From an uncultured Clostridia bacterium (GTDB lineage: Bacteria; Bacillota; Clostridia; Lachnospirales; Bianqueaceae): a stretch of DNA of 37,157 bases. The stretch lies in contig CALBGL010000134.1 in NCBI GenBank assembly GCA_937892735.1, positions 1 to 37,157 on the forward strand, in the 5' to 3' direction. Of the stretch, positions 1 to 8,094 are shown piece after piece (the first letter of the stretch is position 1; the number at the start of each line of letters is the position of its first letter). Under the pieces are notes generated by a model. That model saw only the letters and a list, made by a program, of their open reading frames with translations, searched no databases and was not told the DNA's origin. A program made the translations under genes and the position numbers.

Positions 1-204
1 GGAAAGAAATTGTGGTGGGAGCTGGGAACCTTTGTCTCAGCCCGCCTCTTTTCCGGCGTATTTGATACGGTATTTCTGGTAGCCTTCACAGAATGGTGGA
101 TTCATTTCCCGGCGATGCTCGTTAAGATTGTCAGCAATATATTGGTGATTATCATGAACTACGTCTTCAGCAAGTGGATTGTTTTTCGAAAAAAAACAGA
201 ATAA
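1..204 (+). CDS. GtrA-family membrane protein, C-terminal fragment
   Basis: The reading frame is open from base 1, so only the last 67 residues are in the window. It holds two hydrophobic stretches, and the end pattern (NILVIIMNYVFSKWIVFRKK) is typical of the last helix of the GtrA family. GtrA proteins are four-helix membrane proteins thought to help move lipid-linked sugars across the membrane for surface polysaccharide or teichoic acid modification. The following operon of Wzz/BY-kinase genes supports a cell-surface role. The family call rests on the C-terminal helix pattern only, and the substrate cannot be inferred. Confidence 0.75.
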   Translation, partial: GKKLWWELGTFVSARLFSGVFDTVFLVAFTEWWIHFPAMLVKIVSNILVIIMNYVFSKWIVFRKKTE

Positions 205-217
205 ATTGCAATTTAGC

Positions 218-246
218 TTGGCAGGCGAGTCGGAATATGCTATAAT
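218..246 (+). promoter_or_regulatory. Sigma-A promoter for the Ig-repeat/BY-kinase operon
   Basis: TTGGCA (218-223) and a perfect TATAAT (241-246) are separated by 17 bp. They lie in the gap after the GtrA stop and 68 bp before the proposed ATG at 314. This is the only good -35/-10 pair I see in that gap. Confidence 0.7.
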
Positions 247-313
247 GTGGTATGTTTACCAGAATATCCAAGAAAGGATCTTTGGAAATATTTTGAGTTA
301 TGGGGAGAAGAGC

Positions 314-1150
314 ATGAGGATTTTAAGAAATACGATGATCCTGCTATTCGTGGCATGTGCGCTTCTGTGCGGTTTTTCTGTCGCTAAGGAGCTTAGGGAA
401 TCGGATTCCACTTATCCACAGATTCAGTTTGAATCGGATACGATTCAAATGGCTTTGGGGGATGAAAAAGAGAAGCTCTTGGAAGGTGTGACGGCATATG
501 ATGAAAAGGATGGGGATTTAACAGGAGAGGTTTTTGTTGAATCGATTTCGAATTTTACCAGTCCAGGAGTATCCAATGTGACATATGTGGTATATGACTC
601 CAACCAGCATATTGCCAGAAAGACGAGGACAGTAGAATATTTGGATTACACGTCGCCACGCTTTGTACTCAACCACAGTACCGTATTCTATGTCGGAGAG
701 AGTATATCGCTGACGAATTTTGTCCGTGCAGAAGATGTTATCGACGGGGACATTAGCGATAATATTCGTTTCAGTGTGTCTAGCATTTCGACAGCTGCCG
801 AAGGATTGCAAAGTCTGACGGTTCGGGTTACTAATAGTAAGGGCGACGACTCGGAACTTACGCTTAATATCCGAGTCGCAGGAGACGGCAGAACGACGCC
901 CCGTATCGGCTTGAGTGAGTATATTGTGTATATGGATCCGGGAGAAAATTTTTCACCGCGATCCTATATTGAATCTGTGACGCAGGCGGACGGAACACCT
1001 ATGTCTGCTTCGGATGTGACGATAGAGAACAACGTATTTGAAGATGAGTCCGGCGTATACACAGTCGTGTACTCTATCACGGATGAGAACGGCAATCGGG
1101 GGGTTACGGAGCTGGTGGTTGTGGTAGAAGGAGAGGAGGCCGCGGAATGA
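314..1150 (+). CDS. Secreted Ig-like repeat protein leading the BY-kinase operon
   Basis: This encodes 278 aa. I chose ATG 314 because GGGGAGA lies just upstream and the protein then begins with a positive N-terminus and a hydrophobic signal or anchor helix (about residues 6-25). An earlier in-frame start at 179 would overlap the GtrA gene and the promoter. The remainder looks like three consecutive Ig-like beta-sandwich repeats of the DUF5011/HYR kind (about residues 38-115, 120-195 and 200-275). Each has a 'D..DGD(L/I)' or 'G.Y.V.Y...D..GN' pattern, such as DEKDGDLTGEV, EDVIDGDISDNI and YTVVYSITDENGN. No enzymatic motif is visible. It is probably anchored outside the membrane. The ATGA overlap with the downstream kinase suggests coupled translation and a shared role in surface polysaccharide assembly. 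Confidence 0.7.
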   Translation: MRILRNTMILLFVACALLCGFSVAKELRESDSTYPQIQFESDTIQMALGDEKEKLLEGVTAYDEKDGDLTGEVFVESISNFTSPGVSNVTYVVYDSNQHIARKTRTVEYLDYTSPRFVLNHSTVFYVGESISLTNFVRAEDVIDGDISDNIRFSVSSISTAAEGLQSLTVRVTNSKGDDSELTLNIRVAGDGRTTPRIGLSEYIVYMDPGENFSPRSYIESVTQADGTPMSASDVTIENNVFEDESGVYTVVYSITDENGNRGVTELVVVVEGEEAAE

Positions 1151-2535
1151 GTCAGAGCCAGGATGAGCAGTTAGAAATTCATTGGAGTAGTATTTTCAGA
1201 GATTTAAAGAAATCGATTGGACTCCTAATTTTGGCTGCTATTGTAGGATTATTGGGAGCTTTCTCGGCTACAGTGCTTCTGTATCAGCCTATATATACCA
1301 GCGGCGCGACATTTGTCGCCGAGATGAAAAATTCGACTTCGGTATATGCCGGGTTAAGCAACGCAACTCGATTAGCCGCTATTTTTCAGGATGTGATGGG
1401 CAGCGATATACTGGAGCAGAAAGCGGCGGCTTATATGGGAGAGGAACAATTTCCAGGCACCATCGAGACGCAGATCATCGATTCTACGAATTTATTTGTC
1501 GTAAATGTTTCAGCGGAGGAGCCTAGGTTGGCATTTGACGGGATTCAGGCGATCATTCAGGTATATCCGGAAGTATCCGATAACCTGTTTGAAAACGCGG
1601 TTATGAGTGTTATTAGCGTTCCGAAAGCGCCGGATGAGCCGGCAAATCCACAGAACCTGATTCGGAATATGGCGTTGGGGATGGTGGGCATGGTGATCGT
1701 TTGCGGAGGTATCATCGTCCTTCTTTCTGTGTTTCGAGACACGATCAAAAGTGAGCGGAATATTCGAAGAAAGCTGGATACCGATTTATTCGGCACAGTA
1801 GTGCATGAAAAGAAGCAGGTAAAAAAACGGAAGACATCCTTGCTTTTGAATCAGGTAACAATCAGCAGTCGCTTTCGGCAGAGTTTTCAGCGGATACGGC
1901 TTAAGATAGAATATGTATCTCGGAAGAAGGGATATAAAGTATTCATGGTGACCAGTGCTGGAGAAAATGAAGGAAAGTCTACTGTCGCGGCGAATATCGC
2001 GTTGTCATTGGCGCAAAAGGGAAAGAGCGTCTTGTTGATGGACGCGGATCTTCGTAAGCCAGCTGTGGTCAAGGTCTTTGATAAACAAAAAGAATTCAAT
2101 GGTAAAGAGTTTGGAGAGTATCTGCAGGGAAAGCTTTCGTTAGAAGACGTCTTGACGTATGACAGCCGACTGAAACTGTATCTGTTGATGGGAACAGAGG
2201 CCTATCAGGAATCGCCGGAGATGCTAGCTTCTAAGGAGATGATGGACGTGCTTTCTATGGCGCGAAAGGAGCTTGACTATGTCATCATTGATACGGCGCC
2301 CATGCTTCTGACAGCCGATGCGGAGACATTAGCTGCCTATGTGGACGCTTCTCTTCTAGTGATTCGAGAGGATGTAATCCGTACAAAGGATCTGAACGAT
2401 CTAATCAATATCCTGCAGAGGAGCCATTCCGAGCTGTTAGGATGTATTTATAATGATGCCAGCAAGGTATCCGCGGATCGGATGTCTATCCGAGAATATC
2501 ATAGATACGCAGAGAATCAGACAGCTGAAGCTTAA
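1147..2535 (+). CDS. Wzz/BY-kinase fusion with intact P-loop (CpsD/CapB type)
   Basis: This 462-aa protein joins a Wzz-like chain-length domain to a cytoplasmic bacterial tyrosine kinase. The Wzz part has TM1 at about 24-46, an extracellular stretch, and TM2 at about 172-194, preceded by a proline-rich motif (PKAPDEPANP). The kinase part has Walker A at about 269-279 (SAGENEGKST, Lys277), Walker A' (LLMDADLRKP, about 296-305) and Walker B (YVIIDTAP, about 378-385). BY-kinases control export and length of capsule or exopolysaccharide. Its C-terminus (IREYHRYAENQTAEA) has only scattered tyrosines and no phospho-acceptor cluster, unlike usual BY-kinases. It overlaps the previous gene by 4 bp and is followed 19 bp later by a second, degenerate copy. 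Confidence 0.9.
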   Translation: MSQSQDEQLEIHWSSIFRDLKKSIGLLILAAIVGLLGAFSATVLLYQPIYTSGATFVAEMKNSTSVYAGLSNATRLAAIFQDVMGSDILEQKAAAYMGEEQFPGTIETQIIDSTNLFVVNVSAEEPRLAFDGIQAIIQVYPEVSDNLFENAVMSVISVPKAPDEPANPQNLIRNMALGMVGMVIVCGGIIVLLSVFRDTIKSERNIRRKLDTDLFGTVVHEKKQVKKRKTSLLLNQVTISSRFRQSFQRIRLKIEYVSRKKGYKVFMVTSAGENEGKSTVAANIALSLAQKGKSVLLMDADLRKPAVVKVFDKQKEFNGKEFGEYLQGKLSLEDVLTYDSRLKLYLLMGTEAYQESPEMLASKEMMDVLSMARKELDYVIIDTAPMLLTADAETLAAYVDASLLVIREDVIRTKDLNDLINILQRSHSELLGCIYNDASKVSADRMSIREYHRYAENQTAEA

Positions 2536-2554
2536 TCCCAAGGAGAGTATTGTA

Positions 2555-3997
2555 ATGAGTAAATATGACGAAAGCCAAATACAGGAGGATGAGGTTGTCA
2601 TCGATTTGGGGGTACTGTTCAGTGACATGTGGCGAGGATTCAAGAAATATTGGCTTCCTATCGTTTTGATTGTTTTGATTTGTACCATTGGTTCGATGAC
2701 ATTGACCATGATCTTCTATACCCCTATGTATCGAGCGGAGGCTACATTTACAGTCACACCCAGCTCCAATGTAAATTACGACGATTATTCCTATAGTTAT
2801 AATTCATCGACGGCTTCTTTGATGGCCAATACGTTTCCGTATATTATCGAAAGCAGCCTCTTGCAGGATATCATTAAAGAAGATCTGGGGGTGAACGAGA
2901 TCAATGCGGATATCACAGCGGAGGCCGTGGAGAACGCCAATATGTTCTCATTGACGGTTACTTCTCAGGATGGCGAATGGGCATATGAGGTGCTGATGTC
3001 CGTCATGGAGAACTATCCGCAGGTAGCTCGTTATGTCATTGGAGATTCGACGATGAATTTATTAGCAGAGCCATCTGTGCCAGAGGAGCCTTATAATGCC
3101 ATGTCCTATCTGCGTAATGGCGTAATCGGACTTATAGTCGGTATATTGGTGAGCGGCGGAGTGTTATTTATCTATGCGATGACCCGTAAGACAATTCGAA
3201 AAGAAGAAGACGTGCAGGAGATTCTAGGACAGGAATGTTTATCGGTATTGCCGCAAGTATATTTTAAAAAGAGTTCTAACAAGAGTAAGCTGGTGTCCAT
3301 TGATGATCGAAGAATCTCCGCCGGTTTTCTGGAGTCCATCCGTTCATTGCGGTTGCGGCTGCAGCGAATGGATGGTGTACAGACGATTATGATTACCAGC
3401 ACCGTGAATGGAGAGGGTGTCAGTACGGTAGCGATGAATCTGGCGTATTCCTTCGAGATGGATCGTAAACGGGTAGTCTTAATTGATGCGGATTGGAAAC
3501 ATCCGTCCCTATGCAAGATGACGGGAACAAAGACGCAGGGTGGTTTTGGAGATGCAATTCGACAGGATAAGCTCAATGGATATCTGACTATGATTCCAAA
3601 GAAAAATGTGGCGCTTCTGGCGTCGGAAAAGGTGGAAGCCGACCCATATAAGATCATCAATGCGGATACATTGCCGCAGGTGTTGCAGCGCCTTCGAGGC
3701 ATCGCGGACTATATTATCATTGACGGCGGAAGCTGTGAGGATTCCGAAAATGTTCGTTTGGCGGATCAATGTGATGCCGTGGCGTATGTTGTACATCAGG
3801 ATGATGCGAATGGGGCGCAAATTCTTAACGCGATGGATACTCTTTCTTATAGCCGGCCCCCCATTGTGGGCGTAGTATTCAATGGAATAGAAGGCGGACT
3901 TGGAAGCTATGGCACAGGGTATGGATATGGAAAATACGGGTATGGGAAGTATGGATACGGAAAATACGGTAAGAGTGGCTACGGCTATGGAGAGTAA
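2555..3997 (+). CDS. Wzz/BY-pseudokinase with ten-tyrosine Gly/Lys tail
   Basis: This encodes 480 aa. I chose ATG 2555 because AAGGAGAG sits 8 bp upstream; an earlier in-frame start lies inside the preceding kinase gene. The architecture matches its neighbour: TM1 at about 33-54, extracellular region, proline-rich VPEEPY, TM2 at about 186-207, then a BY-kinase fold. The P-loop reads STVNGEGVST, with Val289 where the catalytic Lys should be. Walker B reads IIIDGGSC rather than IIIDTPP or IIIDTAP. Walker A' (LIDADWKHP) is retained. The end (about 451-480) is a Gly/Tyr/Lys tail with ten tyrosines, the typical autophosphorylation cluster. It probably cannot phosphorylate by itself and may be a substrate or regulator of the intact kinase upstream. 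That role is inferred. Confidence 0.88.
   Translation: MSKYDESQIQEDEVVIDLGVLFSDMWRGFKKYWLPIVLIVLICTIGSMTLTMIFYTPMYRAEATFTVTPSSNVNYDDYSYSYNSSTASLMANTFPYIIESSLLQDIIKEDLGVNEINADITAEAVENANMFSLTVTSQDGEWAYEVLMSVMENYPQVARYVIGDSTMNLLAEPSVPEEPYNAMSYLRNGVIGLIVGILVSGGVLFIYAMTRKTIRKEEDVQEILGQECLSVLPQVYFKKSSNKSKLVSIDDRRISAGFLESIRSLRLRLQRMDGVQTIMITSTVNGEGVSTVAMNLAYSFEMDRKRVVLIDADWKHPSLCKMTGTKTQGGFGDAIRQDKLNGYLTMIPKKNVALLASEKVEADPYKIINADTLPQVLQRLRGIADYIIIDGGSCEDSENVRLADQCDAVAYVVHQDDANGAQILNAMDTLSYSRPPIVGVVFNGIEGGLGSYGTGYGYGKYGYGKYGYGKYGKSGYGYGE
3920..3964 (+). repeat. Three tandem 15-bp units coding YGYGK
   Basis: Units at 3920-3934, 3935-3949 and 3950-3964 each encode Tyr-Gly-Tyr-Gly-Lys in the tail of the pseudokinase. 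They differ from each other only at third codon positions, so the peptide is conserved while the DNA has drifted. Confidence 0.9.
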
Positions 3998-4065
3998 GGA
4001 AAAATAAATCAAGAGAATGGCGTATTGCGGCGGAAAGTTTCGTGATACGTTTGAAGGGTTTCCTG

Positions 4066-4095
4066 GCCGGTACGAATGAGTACCGGCATTTTCGT
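4066..4095 (+). terminator. Possible terminator after the BY-kinase operon
   Basis: The inverted repeat GCCGGTAC (4066-4073) / GTACCGGC (4080-4087) has a 6-nt loop and is followed by a short T-rich stretch (ATTTTCGTT). The stem is perfect but short and the T tract is interrupted, so it may only attenuate transcription into the regulator gene. Confidence 0.5.
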
Positions 4096-4115
4096 TAGGA
4101 AAGGGGGAAGCGGAT

Positions 4116-4823
4116 TTGCAGGAAAAGATTTTGGTAGTGGATGATGAAAAAGAGATTTCGGATCTACTGGAGGTATATTTTTCGAATGAAGGATATCGAG
4201 TCTTGAAATGCTACAGTGGAAAAGAGGCTTTAGACGCGATCCAAAAAGAAGGGGACACATTGGATCTGGCGGTATTGGATATCATGCTGCCCGATTTGAG
4301 TGGTTTCGATTTATGCTGCCGGATTCGGGAAAAGTATACGTTTCCGATCATCATGTTGACCGCCAGAGGAGAAGATACAGATAAGATCAATGGTTTATCT
4401 TTAGGAGCGGATGATTATGTAACGAAACCGTTTAATCCTTTGGAATTGATGGCCAGAGTAAAGGCGCAACTGAGAAGGGTGCAGCGTTATAGTAATCCGC
4501 AGCTGGCGGAAGAGGAGAAGGATCAGATTGATTTGGGAGGACTCGTCATCAACCGATCCACGCATGAATGTCTTTTATATGGGAAACAGATCATGCTGAC
4601 ACCGATCGAGTTTAAAATATTGTGGCTTTTGTGCGAAAACAGAGGACAGGTGGTTTCGTCGGAACAGATTTTTGAGCAGGTATGGCAGGAAAAGTACCTG
4701 GATTGTAATAAAACGGTAATGGTGCATATCCGCAGACTGCGTGAGAAGCTGGGAGAGCCGGCCAGAAAACCACGCTGGATCAAGACCGTATGGGGAGTAG
4801 GATATAAGATTGAAAAGAATTAG
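4116..4823 (+). CDS. OmpR/VanR-type response regulator
   Basis: This 235-aa two-domain regulator starts at TTG 4116 behind a strong AGGAAAGGGGG site. The receiver domain (about 1-118) has acidic residues Asp9/Asp10, the phospho-acceptor Asp55 in VLDIMLP, Thr82 and Lys104 (VTKPF). The C-terminal winged-helix DNA-binding domain (about 135-233) ends with the usual pattern TVWGVGYKIE. It overlaps the histidine kinase gene by 14 bp, so the two are a coupled pair. The spacing and sequence style resemble VanR-type regulators, but no resistance genes are adjacent. Target genes are unknown; the neighbouring envelope operon is a plausible one. Confidence 0.93.
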   Translation: MQEKILVVDDEKEISDLLEVYFSNEGYRVLKCYSGKEALDAIQKEGDTLDLAVLDIMLPDLSGFDLCCRIREKYTFPIIMLTARGEDTDKINGLSLGADDYVTKPFNPLELMARVKAQLRRVQRYSNPQLAEEEKDQIDLGGLVINRSTHECLLYGKQIMLTPIEFKILWLLCENRGQVVSSEQIFEQVWQEKYLDCNKTVMVHIRRLREKLGEPARKPRWIKTVWGVGYKIEKN

Positions 4824-5928
4824 AAAAAAACGGTTAGCGGTGGGACAGATCGGAAGATTCCTATTGTATTGCCTGATCTGGAGCGCCCTGTGTGTATTGG
4901 CATATTGGGCCTACAGTCGGATGTTTCACGAGCGTATTGTCGTATTACTGTATCAGTATCTTCCGCAAGACGCCTACGACTGGTTATCCGGCATATGGCA
5001 GATATTAGCACTTTCCTGCTATTTTGCAGGAATTTTGCTGATCGCGATGCGTCGGATTCTGTTCTGCGCCAGGTACGCGGAGCAGATCAATAAAGATTTA
5101 GGGCTGCTGATGCATCCGGAGAAAGAGATTTCTGAGTATCCGGAATCTTTGAAAAGCACAGAAGTCCAGCTGAAGGATATCCAGCATTCTATTTTTCGCA
5201 GTGCGCAGATTGCGAAAGAGGCAGAGCAAAGGAAAAATGACCTTGTTGTCTATTTGGCGCATGATCTTAAGACACCGCTGACTTCTATTATCGGGTACCT
5301 TTCTTTACTGGACGAAGCGCCCGAACAGGAGGAGAGACTGCGGGAGAAATATATAGGGATTGCATTAAATAAGGCATATCGCCTGGAACAGCTAATTGAT
5401 GAGTTTTTTGAAATCACTCGGTTTAATCTACAGTCCATTGAATTGTCCTGGTCGGATGTGGACTTGACCATGATGCTGTATCAGATTACAGAAGAATTCT
5501 ATCCTGCCTTTTCTGCAAAGGGGCTGCAGCTGGATGCAAATATACAGCCGGGCTTGCGGCTCAGAGGGGATGCAGATAAACTGGTTCGTGTTTTTGATAA
5601 TCTGTTGCGTAATGCCGTGAGTTACAGTTATGAGAAAACAGCGATTCAATTGATAGCGCAGAGTCAGAATGACTATATTCAAATTGTTGTGCGCAATCGG
5701 GGAGAGCGAATTCCACCGCAGAAACTGGAACGACTATTTGAAAAGTTCTACCGGGTGGATACTTCAAGAGGAACCGCCAGCGGAGGCGCGGGCCTGGGGC
5801 TGGCCATCGCGAAGCAGTTGGTGGAGTTGCATCAGGGAGCGATAGAAGCAAGAAGTTCCGATGCGTATACGGAATTTATAGTACGATTGCCCGGGAAGTC
5901 CAGGGCAGAACAAGAGACATCATCGTGA
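4810..5928 (+). CDS. VanS-like sensor histidine kinase
   Basis: This 372-aa membrane sensor starts at TTG 4810 inside the regulator gene. It has two membrane helices (about 17-36 and 61-80) with only a short extracellular loop, so it probably senses a membrane or envelope signal rather than a large ligand. The dimerisation box is YLAHDLKTPLTS with His151. The ATPase part has the N box (FDNLLRNAVSYS), a degenerate G1 box (NRGERIP), an F box (LFEKFYRVD) and the G2 box (GGAGLGLAIAKQL). The HDLKTPLTS phrase and the short sensor loop are typical of VanS-type kinases. The paired regulator lies directly upstream. The signal is unknown. Confidence 0.92.
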   Translation: MKRIRKKRLAVGQIGRFLLYCLIWSALCVLAYWAYSRMFHERIVVLLYQYLPQDAYDWLSGIWQILALSCYFAGILLIAMRRILFCARYAEQINKDLGLLMHPEKEISEYPESLKSTEVQLKDIQHSIFRSAQIAKEAEQRKNDLVVYLAHDLKTPLTSIIGYLSLLDEAPEQEERLREKYIGIALNKAYRLEQLIDEFFEITRFNLQSIELSWSDVDLTMMLYQITEEFYPAFSAKGLQLDANIQPGLRLRGDADKLVRVFDNLLRNAVSYSYEKTAIQLIAQSQNDYIQIVVRNRGERIPPQKLERLFEKFYRVDTSRGTASGGAGLGLAIAKQLVELHQGAIEARSSDAYTEFIVRLPGKSRAEQETSS

Positions 5929-5930
5929 GA

Positions 5931-5967
5931 GAGGCGCCGCAAGATGCAGGCGCCTCGACGAATTTTA
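5931..5967 (+). terminator. Probable terminator after the two-component genes
   Basis: The perfect inverted repeat GAGGCGCC (5931-5938) / GGCGCCTC (5949-5956) has a 10-nt loop and starts 2 bp after the histidine kinase stop. It is followed by GACGAATTTTA. The stem is strong and the T tract is weak. Confidence 0.55.
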
Positions 5968-5989
5968 CATGGATTTCAACAAAGGATGG

Positions 5990-6018
5990 TTGCGCGGTAT
6001 TATAAAATATGGTAAAAT
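5990..6018 (+). promoter_or_regulatory. Sigma-A promoter for the tadA-ppx-ppk operon
   Basis: TTGCGC (5990-5995) is separated by 17 bp from TAAAAT (6013-6018). It lies after the hairpin at 5931-5956 and about 40 bp before the tadA start. No other promoter-like pair is seen before the following genes, which overlap or nearly touch. Confidence 0.6.
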
Positions 6019-6058
6019 AAACATGAATTAAGATTCGAAGATGGGAGGCGCCCGGATC

Positions 6059-6559
6059 ATGCAGGACATGGATGAATACTATATGCGGATAGCCCTGGAT
6101 CTGGCGGAAAAAGCGGCGCAGGCAGAGGATACGCCAATCGGTGCCATCATCGTATATCAGGATCAGATCATCGGATCCGGGTATAATAAGAGAAACGCTA
6201 TGGGAGATCCATTGTGTCATGCGGAAATAGAGGCCATACATCAGGCGGCTCAATACATGGGTGATTGGCGGTTGGAAGAGACAACATTGTATGTGACACT
6301 GGAACCTTGCCCCATGTGCGCGGGAGCCATCATACAGGCGCGGATTCCGAGGGTTGTGATCGGAGCCATGAATCCGAAGGCGGGATGTGCCGGGTCTGTA
6401 TTGAATCTCTTGCAGCATCCCGGTTTTAATCATCAGGCAGATGTGATCACCGGCGTATTGCAGGAAGAGAGTGGACAGCTCATGAAGACCTTTTTCGCCA
6501 GACTGCGGGAGAGGGACAGAAAGGAGAAACAAGGGGGAGAGCCAGATGGAGAAGTATAG
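6059..6559 (+). CDS. tadA: tRNA-specific adenosine deaminase
   Basis: This cytidine-deaminase-fold enzyme (166 aa from ATG 6059) converts adenosine 34 to inosine in the anticodon of tRNA-Arg(ACG), allowing wobble decoding. The zinc site and proton shuttle are plain: CHAEIEA (His54, Glu56) and LEPCPMCAGA (Cys84, Cys87). The motif order and length match bacterial TadA rather than guanine deaminase. I chose ATG 6059 because GGGAGG (6043-6048) is 10 nt upstream; an earlier ATG at 6041 lacks a site and adds six atypical residues. It overlaps ppx by 14 bp, so the two are co-translated. Confidence 0.92.
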   Translation: MQDMDEYYMRIALDLAEKAAQAEDTPIGAIIVYQDQIIGSGYNKRNAMGDPLCHAEIEAIHQAAQYMGDWRLEETTLYVTLEPCPMCAGAIIQARIPRVVIGAMNPKAGCAGSVLNLLQHPGFNHQADVITGVLQEESGQLMKTFFARLRERDRKEKQGGEPDGEV

Positions 6560-8093
6560 GACAATGGCGGCGATCGACATAGGATCCGCATCGATTCGTT
6601 TGAAAGTGATTCAGATTGCGGAAGGAGGCAGTATACAGACATTAGAGAATGTGATACGGTCTCTGGCAATCGGACGGGATACCTTTTCAAAGGGGCGAAT
6701 CTCTCCGGAGATGGTGGATGAGGTTTGTCAGGTGCTTAGCGGATTTAAGAGAATCATGCGGGAGTATAAGGTCAAGACAAAGCGTGTGGTGGCCACGACA
6801 GCGATGCGGGAGGCTTCGAACCAGGATTATGTTCTGGAGCAGATCCGGGTACGAACCGGGTTAAACGTGGAAGTATTATCCCGTTCTGAGGAACGATATC
6901 TGACGCGTCAGGCAGCCTTTGCCACGGTGCCGGATTTTCGCAAAAGATCGGCAGAGGGATTATTATATACGCATATTGGATCGGGTACCACGCAGATCGC
7001 GGCATATGATCAGGAGGGGCTGTCTTTCAGTCAGAGTACGCAGATGGGGGCGCTGCGCATTCGGCAAATGCTCTCGTCCATAGAAGAACAGACGCTGCGA
7101 TTCTCACAAGTCATGGAAGAATTCATGATCAGCAATATGGATTTTATTTTACAGAAGGGAGTTCGTCAGCCCTACGCGCATTATCTTATCAGCGGAGATA
7201 TTGGAGAAAGACTGTACCGGATTTGTACGGGAGAAAAAAGTGAAACAGAATTCGCACGTCTTTCGGTAGAGCAATTTGAGAGGATGTACCAGAAGATTCT
7301 GACCATGTCTTCGCGAGAGATTGGAGAGACTTATGAGATGGAGCCGGAACGGGCCGTATTGGTGGTCCCCAGTATGCTGATTGTTCATACATTCTGCGGC
7401 ATCACGAACGCGAAATGGGTTTCGTTCTCTTTTTCGGGTCTATTGGATGGCGTACTGTGGGAACTTGCGGCGACACAAGAAAATAAACTGCAGCGTATGC
7501 AGTCGTTGGAAGATATCCTGTCGTATACGAAAACCATTGCCAAGATGTTTCGGTGTGATATGAAGCATGCGCAGCAGGTCAATGAATATGCCATGATGTT
7601 ATTTGATGCATTGAGTAAGGCGCATGGTTTGAACGCGCGGCATCGGCTGATGTTACAGATCGCGGTGCTGCTGCATGACAGCGGAAAGTTTCTCAATCTT
7701 AATGAACATGCGGATCATTCTGCTATGATTATTCATGCGACAGAGTTTACAGGCATCAGTACCGAAGAGAAGGATATGATTGCCATCATGGTTCGCTTTC
7801 ATGAGGGCGGAGAAATGTCTGGACAGGATATGGAGTTTATGGGCTTCGGCAGGAAAAACCGGCTTGTATTAGCTAAACTTACGGGGATTCTGCGGCTGGC
7901 AAACGCCATGGATTATAGCCATCGAAGGAAACTGAAAAATGTGAAGATGAGTGTTCATGGCAGCCGATTAGTGATTTCTGCCACTGTGCAGCAGGACGCT
8001 ACACTGGAGAACTGGAAGATTCGGCAGTTCGCAGAGTATATTCAGGATGTTTTTGGACTGCAGCTAGAGTTTAATATAAAGCGAGGAAATTAA
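6546..8093 (+). CDS. ppx: Exopolyphosphatase, Ppx/GppA family with C-terminal HD domain
   Basis: This 515-aa protein starts at ATG 6546 inside tadA. The N-terminal ASKHA phosphatase part shows AAIDIGSASIRL (about 8-19), the second phosphate motif (HIGSGTTQIA, about 146-155) and the RSEERYLTRQAAF segment. A C-terminal HD-type helical domain contains LLHDSGKF (about residues 375-382), as in long Ppx/GppA proteins such as E. coli Ppx. Ppx releases phosphate from polyphosphate ends, while GppA homologues hydrolyse pppGpp. The ppk gene 1 bp downstream strongly favours polyphosphate turnover. Activity on pppGpp cannot be excluded from sequence. Confidence 0.88.
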   Translation: MEKYRTMAAIDIGSASIRLKVIQIAEGGSIQTLENVIRSLAIGRDTFSKGRISPEMVDEVCQVLSGFKRIMREYKVKTKRVVATTAMREASNQDYVLEQIRVRTGLNVEVLSRSEERYLTRQAAFATVPDFRKRSAEGLLYTHIGSGTTQIAAYDQEGLSFSQSTQMGALRIRQMLSSIEEQTLRFSQVMEEFMISNMDFILQKGVRQPYAHYLISGDIGERLYRICTGEKSETEFARLSVEQFERMYQKILTMSSREIGETYEMEPERAVLVVPSMLIVHTFCGITNAKWVSFSFSGLLDGVLWELAATQENKLQRMQSLEDILSYTKTIAKMFRCDMKHAQQVNEYAMMLFDALSKAHGLNARHRLMLQIAVLLHDSGKFLNLNEHADHSAMIIHATEFTGISTEEKDMIAIMVRFHEGGEMSGQDMEFMGFGRKNRLVLAKLTGILRLANAMDYSHRRKLKNVKMSVHGSRLVISATVQQDATLENWKIRQFAEYIQDVFGLQLEFNIKRGN

Positions 8094-8094
8094 G

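Noticed and set aside
4116..5928. Vancomycin-resistance regulator pair VanRS
   Set aside because: The sequence style is VanRS-like, but no vanH, ligase or vanX gene is nearby. Such regulator pairs are widespread in Clostridia without resistance.
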